Origin: Lachnospiraceae bacterium
Lineage (GTDB): Bacteria; Bacillota; Clostridia; Lachnospirales; Lachnospiraceae
Assembly: GCA_022647575.1 (NCBI GenBank)
Contig: JALCKY010000010.1
Span: forward strand, 1-49,779
Direction of reading: 5' to 3'
DNA length: 49,779 nt
Below, one piece after another: positions 32,333-40,037 of the stretch (position 1 is its first letter; each line of letters begins with the position of its first letter). The position numbers and the translations under genes were made by a program. The notes under the pieces were generated by a model. That model was not told the origin of the DNA. It worked only from the letters and a program-made list of their open reading frames with translations, and did no database searches.

Positions 32333-32812
32333 ATGAGCAGAAAACTTGTCGCCTATTTTTCCGCAAGCGGAATCACCGCTTCTGCGGCAGAGAAACTGGC
32401 AGATGCCATCCATTCCGATCTGTATGAAATCGTTCCGGAGGAGCTTTACACCAAAGCCGATCTTGACTGGACCGATCACCAGAGCCGCAGCACGAAGGAA
32501 ATGAAGAATCTCTCTTTCCGTCCTGCCCTGAAGAAAAAAGATGCAGGGATTGATTCCTATGATGCGGTCTTTGTCGGTTTCCCGATCTGGTGGGGCATCG
32601 CTCCCACCCTCATCAACACCTTCCTGGAAAGCTACGATTTTTCCGGGAAAACCGTCATTCCTTTTGCCACTTCCGGCGGCAGCGGCATGGGAAAGACAGA
32701 TGCCGGACTGAAGCCGTCCTGTTCCAAAGATACGAAATGGAAACAGGGAAAGCTCCTGAACGGCCTGTCGAAAGAACGCATGGCCGCCTGGGCAGAAAGT
32801 CTGGATCTGTAG
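32333..32812 (+). CDS. Flavodoxin
   Basis: A 159-aa flavodoxin_4-like protein: LVAYFSASGITASAAEKLA (FMN phosphate loop), YDAVFVGFPIWWGIAPTLINTFLESYDFSGKTVIPFATSGGSGMG (isoalloxazine loops). It ends with a short basic C-terminal stretch. It should be the electron partner of the aldo/keto reductase-ferredoxin encoded just upstream. AAAGGAGAAG precedes the ATG. A second, unlinked flavodoxin-like protein is encoded at 6284. Confidence 0.88.
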   Translation: MSRKLVAYFSASGITASAAEKLADAIHSDLYEIVPEELYTKADLDWTDHQSRSTKEMKNLSFRPALKKKDAGIDSYDAVFVGFPIWWGIAPTLINTFLESYDFSGKTVIPFATSGGSGMGKTDAGLKPSCSKDTKWKQGKLLNGLSKERMAAWAESLDL

Positions 32813-32895
32813 GACCCCGGCGCCGCAGCTTTAACAGGTTCCGTTTTATCAGAACAGGACTCCGCTGCAAATAAAACCATTCCTTCCGAAAGCAA

Positions 32896-32945
32896 ATAAA
32901 AAAACTGCCGGCATACGGTTTCCCGTGTCCGGCAGATTTTATTTT
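32896..32945. terminator. Bidirectional terminator between flavodoxin and ADH genes
   Basis: CTGCCGG (32905-32911) pairs with CCGGCAG (32929-32935) around a partly paired loop. It is flanked by AAATAAAAAAA on the left and ATTTTATTTT on the right, so it can end transcripts from both sides. Confidence 0.8.
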
Positions 32946-33023
32946 CAGTTGCGATTCCGTTTGCGGATTCGATTTGCGAATTCAGCTGACGAATTCATTT
33001 TACGAATTTATTGTCAGAATCAG
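32946..33023. repeat. Six degenerate 13-bp tandem repeats
   Basis: The stretch can be cut into six 13-mers: CAGTTGCGATTCC, GTTTGCGGATTCG, ATTTGCGAATTCA, GCTGACGAATTCA, TTTTACGAATTTA, TTGTCAGAATCAG. All keep a CG(A)ATT(C)-like core in phase. It lies between the terminator and the ADH stop codon. Confidence 0.6.
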
Positions 33024-34239
33024 AAGTCAACTTCGGTATCGTAGTAGCAGCACTTCAGAAGTTTCTCCATCTCTTCCTGTGACGGCTGACGCGGGTTGGA
33101 GCCTGTGCAGGCATCGCCGATGGCGTTCTTTGCAATTTCCGGCAGTCTCTCAAGGAAGACATTTTCCGGAACAAAGCCCTGCTCAGTCGGATAGCTGTCT
33201 GCTCCGTAGTTCTTGATGCAGTGCGGGATGTTCAGCTTGTCATTCATGCCGCGCAGATAGGCAATCAGGAGTTTCACCTTCTCATCATCGTCTTTTCCGC
33301 CGAGTTTCATTTCATCGGCAATGACGCAGTAGCGTTTCTTTGCTGTCTCATCTTTGGCGTTGAAGGCAATGACCTTCGGCAGATACATGGCATTGGCTGC
33401 ACCGTGGATGATGTGCGCGCCCTGGTCTGCAAAAGCAGCGCCGGTCTTGTGTGCCATGGAATGTACGATTCCAAGAAGCGCATTGGAGAAAGCCATTCCG
33501 GCTAAGCACTGTGCATCATGCATCGAATCTCTCTTAGCCATGTCTCCGCTGTAGGACGGAATCAGGTCATCCTTGACCGTACGGATGGCGAAAATGGCCA
33601 GCGGATCGGTATAAGCACAGTTAGCCGTTGAGACATAAGCCTCGATGGCATGCGTCATGGCATCCATTCCTGTATGAGCCACCAGCTTCTGCGGCATCGT
33701 TTCCGCAAGTTCCGGATCCACGATTGCAACATCCGGCGTGATTTCGAAATCGGCGATCGGGTACTTGATGCCCTTCTGATAATCCGTAATGATCGAGAAA
33801 GCCGTCACCTCGGTTGCTGTTCCGGATGTTGAGGAAATTGCGCAGAAGTGTGCTTTCTTTCTCAGTTCCGGAATGCCCGAAGACCTTACACATATCTTCA
33901 AAAGTAATATCCGGATATTCGTATTTGATCCACATTGCCTTTGCTGCATCGATCGGTGAACCGCCGCCGATTGCCACAATCCAGTCCGGTCCGAAATCCA
34001 TCATGGTCTTGGCACCTTTTAAGACGGTCTCAACAGAAGGATCTGATTCAATTCCGTCCAGAACCTGGACTTCCATTCCTGCCTCTTTCAGATAGCCGAC
34101 TGCTCTGTCCAAAAAGCCGAACCGCTTCATGGATCCCGCCGCCTACGCAGACGATTGCTTTTTTGCCTTTCAGACTCTTCAGAGCCTCCAGGGCTCCCTT
34201 GCCGTGATATAAATCTCTGGGAAGTGTAAATCTTTGCAT
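33020..34239 (-). pseudogene. Iron-containing alcohol dehydrogenase, two frameshifts
   Basis: Three overlapping frames together encode one iron-type alcohol dehydrogenase of about 405 aa. They run from MQRFTLPRDLYHGKGALEAL, through MKRFGFLDRAVGYLKEAGME and AIGGGSPIDAAKAMW, to STSGTATEVTAFSIITDY and the metal site (GMDAMTHAIEAY, GIVHSMAHKTGA, HIIHGAANA). Each frame change is repaired by removing one base: from CCC at 34135-34137 and from CCC at 33876-33878. All catalytic motifs are kept, so sequence error is more likely than decay. The enzyme would reduce aldehydes to alcohols with NAD(P)H. AAAGGAGG precedes the start, and a consensus promoter lies upstream. Confidence 0.85.
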
Positions 34240-34306
34240 GATGTATGCCTCCTTTTATATTGGTGATTCCTTGTGTGTTAAATTTTTATCACTCTTTCTG
34301 AGGCAT

Positions 34307-34336
34307 AGTATATATGCTTCGTTATTATATTGTCAA
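34307..34336 (-). promoter_or_regulatory. Promoter of the iron alcohol dehydrogenase gene
   Basis: On the minus strand TTGACA (34331-34336), 18 bases, TATACT (34307-34312), about 70 bases before the start codon. Confidence 0.75.
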
Positions 34337-34394
34337 TATAGATTTTATGTACTTTATAAAAACATGATTTTTGATTCTGCCAGTTTTATCTTCC

Positions 34395-34490
34395 TTCCGT
34401 TTTCCGTTCTGTTTTCCATTCCGTTTTCCGTTCCGTTTTCCGTTCCGTTTTCCGTTCCGTTTTCCGTTCCGTTTTCCGTTCCGCTTTCCC
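34395..34490. repeat. Eight 12-bp tandem repeats
   Basis: Eight units of TTCCGTTTTCCG in exact 12-bp phase fill 34395-34490; six are identical and the second and last differ by two or three bases. The array abuts the stop codon of the CmpB-like gene, and 12 bp is four codons, so read-through would add GKRN-type tetrapeptides. Confidence 0.9.
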
Positions 34491-34491
34491 G

Positions 34492-35350
34492 TCAGTCCGA
34501 TTCCTCTTCATTGCTGCGGCGGAGAAGTTTGTTCTTCAGATATTCCAGCGTCTCCCCGTACTGATGATGCTTCATATCCGGGAACGCACGCAGGATACGC
34601 GTTAATATCATGGAGACGGGTCCTGGAAATCCTGCCTTTCAGTTCGTCCATCTTATCCGTGAGCTCCGCTTTGGCCAGGGCCCCCTGCACCTGTCCTTCG
34701 CCGATGACCTGCGCGGTCCGGATGGCATTGGAGGCGATTTTCTCGGTCATCGTATCGCTCACCGTGCGGATGGATTTCCGCACCTTATCCACTTCTGCCA
34801 GTGTTTCGTTCAGTCCCCTGATTTCCGCAATCGTCACGCCCAGATCCGTGAAATAAAGAACATAAATGACCAGCAGAATCCACCATCCGATGTTTTCCGG
34901 AATCGCTTCCACGGAAGCCCGGCTGATCAGAGGATGGACGACCCTTCACCGCAAACACGACGGAAAGCCCCCAGATGATGCTGTATTCCAGACAGATATA
35001 GCCGTGGAGGTTGAAACGCTTGTCACTGTAGTCCCACCATCTTGCATGAAAGAAAACATCCAGAAGAAATCCTGCCGCAAACTCCACCGCTGTTGCCAGC
35101 AGCATTCCCCCGAGGAACAGATAAAGGACTCCGATTTCCTCGCCGGCGCCCCTGCGGAATCAGTGACGAAACGGCAAAGACAGCCAGCATTCCGAAACCG
35201 TAGACCGGGCAGACCGGTCCGTTCAGGAACCCCGCGGTTCACGACCTTCCCGAGTGTCACGGCGTGGAAAATCACTTCGATGACCCATCCCGCAAAAGAA
35301 TAGATTACAAAGTACGTGCATATCTGATAATAAGTCATTCCGGCTATCAT
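34492..35350 (-). pseudogene. CmpB-like (putative ABC-transporter type IV) membrane protein, four frameshifts
   Basis: Frame-corrected, this is a membrane protein starting MIAGMTYYQICTYFVIYSFAGWVIEVIFH, then VNRGFLNGPVCPVYGFGM, AVEFAAGFLLDVFFHARWWDYS and FNLHGYICLEYSIIWGL. This is the typical sequence of the PF06541 family, here followed by a helix and a coiled-coil-like charged tail (about 180-285). Four frame changes are each repaired by removing one base: from CCCC at 35230-35233, CCCC at 35149-35152, CCC at 34942-34944 and GGG at 34618-34620. The function of the family is not established. The start has AAAGGCGG upstream; a longer start at 35482 is less likely. Confidence 0.75.
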
Positions 35351-35475
35351 ACGGTACCGCCTTTTATCCTTCCCCGATTCCCGGGTTTTATTCTGTTCAG
35401 ATTCTGAGTTATGTTCCGCCCGGCTCCTGAATTTGCCTTCTATCTTAGCACACTTTTTCCCCCATAAAACAGGTC

Positions 35476-35513
35476 TTGACATTTGTAATTAATCTGATAT
35501 CATTATGATATCA
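35476..35513 (+). promoter_or_regulatory. Promoter overlapped by a perfect 19-bp palindrome
   Basis: TTGACA (35476-35481), 16 bases, TATCAT (35498-35503). TGATATCATTATGATATCA (35495-35513) is a perfect palindrome, each half of which is itself the palindrome TGATATCA. It covers the -10 and the start region of the SPFH operon, an ideal site for a repressor such as the ribbon-helix-helix protein of the same operon. Confidence 0.8.
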
Positions 35514-35551
35514 ATTTATTAAACTTCTCTTTTTAGAGACGGAGGTCAATT

Positions 35552-36577
35552 ATGGAAGAGAAATCGTTAAAAGCAGTAAACGGCATGGCTATGCTGCTTC
35601 TGCTGATTGTTTCAGGCATCGTATCCCTATTTCTGATTATTTTCGGCTCCATGGGGCTGGACAGCGGCAGCGTCTTGCGCATCGTGCTGTTTGTCGCCGG
35701 TCTTGTCTGGTTCTCCTGTGAGTGGATCCTGGTGCCCGGGCTGAAAGTTCTGAAACCGGAAGAAGCTCTGGTTCTTACCCTATTCGGGAAATACATCGGC
35801 ACGCTGAAGGGTGAAGGATTCTATTTTGTGAACCCGTTCTGTCAGGCAGTCAATCCGGCTGCGCAGACGCATCTTGGCCAGAGCGGCGACGTGGACAGCG
35901 GCGAGCATCAGCCGAAGATTCTTCTGTCCTCTTCCTCTGCAAAAAGTGCCCAGGAAGTGACCAGCAAAAAAATCTCTCTGAAGATCATGACTCTGAACAA
36001 CTGCAAGCAGAAGGTCAACGATGTGCTCGGCAATCCTGTTGAAATCGGGATTGCGGTCATGTGGCGCGTCGTCGATACCGCCAAGGCTGTATTCAAAGTC
36101 GATAACTACAAGGAATATCTTTCCCTGCAGTGCGACTCTGCTGTACGGAATATCGTCCGCATTTATCCTTATGATGTCGCACAGGGAATCGACACGACCG
36201 GCGATGGACTTCCCGATGAAGGAAGTCTGCGAGGCTCCAGCTCAGTTGTCGCGGAACGGATCCGCAAGGAGATCCAGGAGAAGGTCGATATCGCCGGAAT
36301 CGAAATCCTGGAAGCCAAGATCACGTATCTTGCCTATGCTCCGGAAATCGCGGCCGTCATGCTGCAGCGCCAGCAGGCCAGCGCCATCATTGATGCCAGG
36401 AAGATGATTGTCGACGGTGCTGTCGGCATGGTCCAGATGGCTCTCGATAAGCTCGGAAAAGACAATGTCATTGAACTCGATGAGGAGCGCAAGGCTGCCA
36501 TGGTCTCCAACCTTCTCGTCATCCTCTGCGGAAACAGAGACGCACAGCCGGTTGTCAATTCAGGCAGCCTTTACTAA
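35552..36577 (+). CDS. SPFH/Band 7 domain membrane protein
   Basis: A 341-aa protein with two N-terminal hydrophobic helices (about 13-33 and 40-60). An SPFH domain follows: VLKPEEALVLTLFGKYIGTLKGEGFYFVNPF, EIGIAVMWRVVDTAKAVFKVDNYKEYLSLQCDSAVR and EKVDIAGIEILEAKITYLAYAPEIAAVMLQRQQASAII. SPFH proteins form large membrane-attached rings that organise or protect membrane enzymes. GGAGG precedes the ATG. The small ribbon-helix-helix gene follows 83 bp downstream after a hairpin, suggesting a two-gene unit under the palindromic promoter. Confidence 0.9.
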   Translation: MEEKSLKAVNGMAMLLLLIVSGIVSLFLIIFGSMGLDSGSVLRIVLFVAGLVWFSCEWILVPGLKVLKPEEALVLTLFGKYIGTLKGEGFYFVNPFCQAVNPAAQTHLGQSGDVDSGEHQPKILLSSSSAKSAQEVTSKKISLKIMTLNNCKQKVNDVLGNPVEIGIAVMWRVVDTAKAVFKVDNYKEYLSLQCDSAVRNIVRIYPYDVAQGIDTTGDGLPDEGSLRGSSSVVAERIRKEIQEKVDIAGIEILEAKITYLAYAPEIAAVMLQRQQASAIIDARKMIVDGAVGMVQMALDKLGKDNVIELDEERKAAMVSNLLVILCGNRDAQPVVNSGSLY

Positions 36578-36602
36578 AGAAACCGGGATCTCCGATAAAA
36601 AA

Positions 36603-36645
36603 GGATGCTTCCGTGATGATCAGCTGATCATTTACGGAAGCATCC
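36603..36645 (+). promoter_or_regulatory. Long intergenic hairpin between SPFH and RHH genes
   Basis: GGATGCTTCCGT (36603-36614) pairs perfectly with ACGGAAGCATCC (36634-36645), and the 16-base palindrome ATGATCAGCTGATCAT sits inside. No T-run follows on this strand, so on the coding strand it may slow, process or stabilise the mRNA rather than end it. On the opposite strand it is followed by TTTTTT and would act as a terminator. Confidence 0.65.
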
Positions 36646-36660
36646 CGGAAAGGAAACTTC

Positions 36661-36858
36661 ATGTCGGACGAAAAAAAGCAAGTACCGCTTCGACTCTCTC
36701 CAAAACTATATAATGCCATCGCCGCCTGGGCTGAAGACGATTTTCGCTCCGTGAACGGACAGATTGAATATCTCCTGTCCGAATGCGTCCGTCAGAGAAA
36801 AAAAGACGGAAAATATATTTCAGAGCATCTGGACGAAGGCATCGACCTGAAGCTGTGA
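36661..36858 (+). CDS. Arc-like ribbon-helix-helix DNA-binding protein
   Basis: A 65-aa protein: a short beta strand [42 protein letters not shown], matching the strand-helix-helix of Arc/MetJ-type repressors, with basic residues on the strand (PLRL) and the turn SVNGQ. Dimers insert the paired strands into the DNA major groove. As partner of the SPFH gene it is the natural candidate to bind the 19-bp palindrome upstream. AAAGGAAAC precedes the ATG. It converges with the amylosucrase gene with a 4-bp gap. Confidence 0.82.
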   Translation: MSDEKKQVPLRLSPKLYNAIAAWAEDDFRSVNGQIEYLLSECVRQRKKDGKYISEHLDEGIDLKL

Positions 36859-36862
36859 CGGA

Positions 36863-38711
36863 TCATCCGCCTTTCTGCGGATTCAGTACAGATACCAGAC
36901 AAACCCGTTTTCCCGGAAGGCTGATATGGTCTCCGGCCTCGGTCTTCCGCCCGGTCATCAGGTTTTTGGATACCGGAAATTCCACCCCTGCCGTAATCTC
37001 ACTGTCCGTAAAATTAAACAGCGCGATCAGCGTCTTCCCCTGATATTCTCTCCGGATGGCAAGAATCGAATCGCTTCCTGCCCAGAAAGTGGAAACATCC
37101 GCCTGAGTCCTGAAAACCGGATTCGCTGAACGGATCTTTTCCATTTTCCTCAGACCGTCAAAAAGCACTTCCTGAATCGTGCCGTTTTTATGACGGAGCT
37201 TCTCAAGATCCCAGTCAAAATTTCCGCGGTGAATGTAGCGGCTGTCCGCCCATTTCTCCGGGTCATCATGATAGGAATAATCGTTCCGCTGTCCGATTTC
37301 ATCTCCTGCATACAGAATCGGAAGACCTGTCTGCGAAAGCAAAAACGCATGAAGCATCAGGTCCAGATCCAGCGCTTTCCGGAGCGCCTCTTCATTCTGC
37401 TCATAAAAAGCTTTTTCAATGCCGCACAGAGAGGCAGATGTTCCGCAAAGGCGCGCATCCCCGAGCCGCGGATCATCGTTGTACAGTTCGCCCCGGCTGA
37501 AACTCAGCGGCAGTTTCCCCGTAAAGAAATCGTTCAGGAATTTTTTGTGAGGCACTTCTTTCCAGCCAAACTGCTTAAGCCACGGGAAATCGAGTCCCCA
37601 GCCGATGTCGTCATGGCAGCGGAGATAATTCAGGAAAATGTACTGTTTCGGCAGCGCACTGACCTGATCGACCTGCCTTCTCAGAAGACGCACGTCTCTG
37701 GTGGCAACCGTATTCCACGTCGTACACATCGTCGTCGCGTTATAAAGCATATGGCATTCGGGCTTCTCTGTCGTTCCGAAATACGGAGCCAGCTTATCCG
37801 GCGCCATGACGACTTCTCCGAGAAGAAGCGTTCCCGGGCAGACGATTTCGGTAATCATGCGGCACATCCGGACAATCGAATGCACCTGCGGAAGGTTGCG
37901 GCAGTTTGTACCCAGCTGTTTCCAGATATACGGGACGGCATCGATCCGGATGACATCAATTCCCTTGTTTGCCAGAAAAAGCATATTGGCTGTCATCTCA
38001 TGGAAGACGTTCGGGTTGCGGTAATTGAGATCCCACTGGTACGGATAGAACGTCGTCAGGACAATTTTGCGCGCATCATCAAGCCAGGTGAAATTTCCCG
38101 GCGCTGTCGTCGGAAAAACCTGCGGCACGTATTTTTCATACTCCGATGGAATTCCCCAGTCATTATAGAAGAAATAAAAATCCTGATAATAAGAATCGCC
38201 GGAACGTGCTTTCCTTGCCCATTCATGATCCTCGGACGTATGGTTCATGACAAAATCCATGCAGACGCTGATGTTGGCTGTAATGGCATTCTTCCGTGAG
38301 TTTTTTCAGGTCCGCCATTGTACCGAGCTCCGGTTCGACGGTACGGAAATCCGAAACAGCATATCCCCCGTCGCTCCGTCCTCTCGGGCTTTTCAGAAGA
38401 GGCATCAGATGAAGGTAATTGACCCCGCATTCCTTAAGATACGGAAGTTTTTTCCGCACTCCGTTCAGGTCTCCGGCAAACGGTTTCACATAGAGACACA
38501 TGCCGAGCATATTATTTCCCTTATACCAGTCCGGGTCAGCCTCTCTTTTTTCATCGAGTGCCTTCAGAGATTCCGAACGCCTGTTATAAGAATCTTCCAG
38601 CATTTTCAGCAGACCTTCAAACGCAGGAATGTTTTCACCATACAGTTCGCAGTAAAGCCATTTCAGCTCGTCATAGTGTTTGTTCAGACGCTCCCTGAAT
38701 TGTGGATTCAT
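36863..38711 (-). pseudogene. Amylosucrase-like GH13 enzyme, one frameshift
   Basis: Two frames join near 38272-38286 to give one GH13_4 protein of about 615 aa; removing one base links ...LKKLTEECHY to NISVCMDFVMNHTSEDHEWA. The order matches amylosucrase: YLHLMPLLKSPRGRSDGGYAVSDFR, FTWLDDARKIVLTTFYPYQWDLNYRNP, the nucleophile Asp in VIRIDAVPYIWKQLGTNCRNLPQ, the acid Glu in LLGEVVM, and RCHDDIGW. Amylosucrase transfers glucose from sucrose to alpha-1,4-glucan and releases fructose. The start follows GGAGGAATCAAG. Because every motif is kept, the frameshift is probably a sequence error. It sits beside an MFS carrier and an alpha-glucosidase. Confidence 0.85.
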
Positions 38712-38852
38712 CTTGATTCCTCCTTGCTGTCTGTGATTTCAATAACAAGAAACTGATAAGGAAAAACTTTTGTCCGTTCGGCTTTCCCTTCAGTGGACTT
38801 TTCTTTTATGGTACCACGGTTTGTGCATCTTATCCATGGATTCGTGGTGACT

Positions 38853-40037
38853 TTACCCTCTGCCGGCGGAAATTTTCCCGGAACGGACTTTCCGGTTCCC
38901 CGCTTCCGCGGCCAGGATCATCATCACGGCAAACAGCAGCAGGTAAGCAGGATACAGCGCCATCCCGGTCCAGTTGGAAATCAGGCCGAAAAGGGGCGGA
39001 ACCAGCGTGGAGCCGATATAGGCGCAGGCCATCTGCATTCCCATCAGGGACTGCGAATTTTCCGCTCCGAAATTCTTCGGCGTTTCATGCAGAAGGCTCG
39101 GATAGATCGGCGCACAGCCCAGCCCGATCAGGACAAGGCCGAAAAGAGACGCTGTTTTTCCGGCCGGAAGCAGCATGAAACAGATTCCTGCAAGAAGAAT
39201 AATCTGCCCGCAGCGGATCATCTTCCGGTCGTCGAAACGATCTGCGATGAATCCTGAAAACAGCCTTCCGAGCGTGATTCCGAGATAGAAAAATGCAGCC
39301 CATTTCGCAGCGGACGTCGCATTGATTCCTTTTGCCAGAACAAAGAAACTGGCCGCCCAGAGTCCTGCTGCCGCTTCCAGGGAACAATAGCAGAAAAAGG
39401 CCGCAAGAATCAGTTTGGCACCCGGCAGTTTCAGCGCCTGCTTCGGACTTAAGACATTCCGGGACGCTCCGATATCCTTCTGCTCCTGTTTTTCCTGCTT
39501 CCACAGCGGGAGGGACAGAAAGAGCACGATAACCAGGGCAGCCTGAATGAGCCCGACGGTACGATAGCCGGCCGTCCAGGCCAGTCCGAGTGACAGGCAG
39601 AACCCCATGATATAGGGACCTGCCGTGGCACCGATTCCCCAGAAGCAGTGAAGCCAGTTCATATGCCTTGACTTGTAATGCAGGGCAACAAAATTGTTCA
39701 GTGCCGCGTCGACGCTTCCGGCGCCAAGTCCGTACGGAACACCCCAGAGACAGAGCTGCCAGAAAGCCCCCGACACGGAAAACCCGAAAAGGGCTGCCGC
39801 CGTCAGGGCAACGCTCACCAGCGTCACCTTGCCTGTCCCGAATTGATGAATGACCCTGTCGCTTACGAGACTCGACAGAATCGTCCCGCCTGCAATGATC
39901 ATGCTGATGATGCCGGCCCAGGATACCGGCACCTGAAAGCTTCCGTAGATGGAAGGCCACGCCGATCCGAGCAGGGAATCCGGAAGTCCGAGACTGATAA
40001 AGGCAAGATAAATGACAATCAGCAGAATGGCTGTCAT
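38853..40037 (-). CDS. MFS transporter (FucP-like sugar/proton family)
   Basis: A 394-aa membrane protein with about 12 helices, starting LLIVIYLAFISLGLPDSLLGSAWPSIY. The WGVPYGLGAGSVDAALNNFVALHYKSRHMNWLHCFWGIGATAGPYIMGF segment is characteristic of the fucose-permease-like MFS group. It probably imports a sugar released by or used in the surrounding glucan locus. The start overlaps the end of the GH13 glucosidase gene by 4 bp (ATGA), placing it in the ABC-transporter operon as its last gene. Confidence 0.83.
   Translation of the reverse strand: MTAILLIVIYLAFISLGLPDSLLGSAWPSIYGSFQVPVSWAGIISMIIAGGTILSSLVSDRVIHQFGTGKVTLVSVALTAAALFGFSVSGAFWQLCLWGVPYGLGAGSVDAALNNFVALHYKSRHMNWLHCFWGIGATAGPYIMGFCLSLGLAWTAGYRTVGLIQAALVIVLFLSLPLWKQEKQEQKDIGASRNVLSPKQALKLPGAKLILAAFFCYCSLEAAAGLWAASFFVLAKGINATSAAKWAAFFYLGITLGRLFSGFIADRFDDRKMIRCGQIILLAGICFMLLPAGKTASLFGLVLIGLGCAPIYPSLLHETPKNFGAENSQSLMGMQMACAYIGSTLVPPLFGLISNWTGMALYPAYLLLFAVMMILAAEAGNRKVRSGKISAGRG

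Noticed and set aside
31160-32479. 439-codon open frame opposite the aldo/keto reductase
   Set aside because: It spans the end of one real gene and the start of another and crosses the promoter region.
33020-34239. Iron ADH as a true decaying pseudogene
   Set aside because: Both breaks are single extra bases in C runs and every catalytic motif is intact; neighbouring genes show the same type of error.
34395-34490. Repeat array as a possible CRISPR
   Set aside because: The units are 12 bp with no spacers, and no cas genes are present.
38223-38711. Separate small gene before the GH13 fragment
   Set aside because: Its sequence is the N-terminal part of amylosucrase and continues in the next frame after removal of one base.
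38712-38852. Promoter for the amylosucrase gene
   Set aside because: No convincing -35/-10 pair was found; only the inverted repeat ACCACG/CGTGGT around a long loop is visible.
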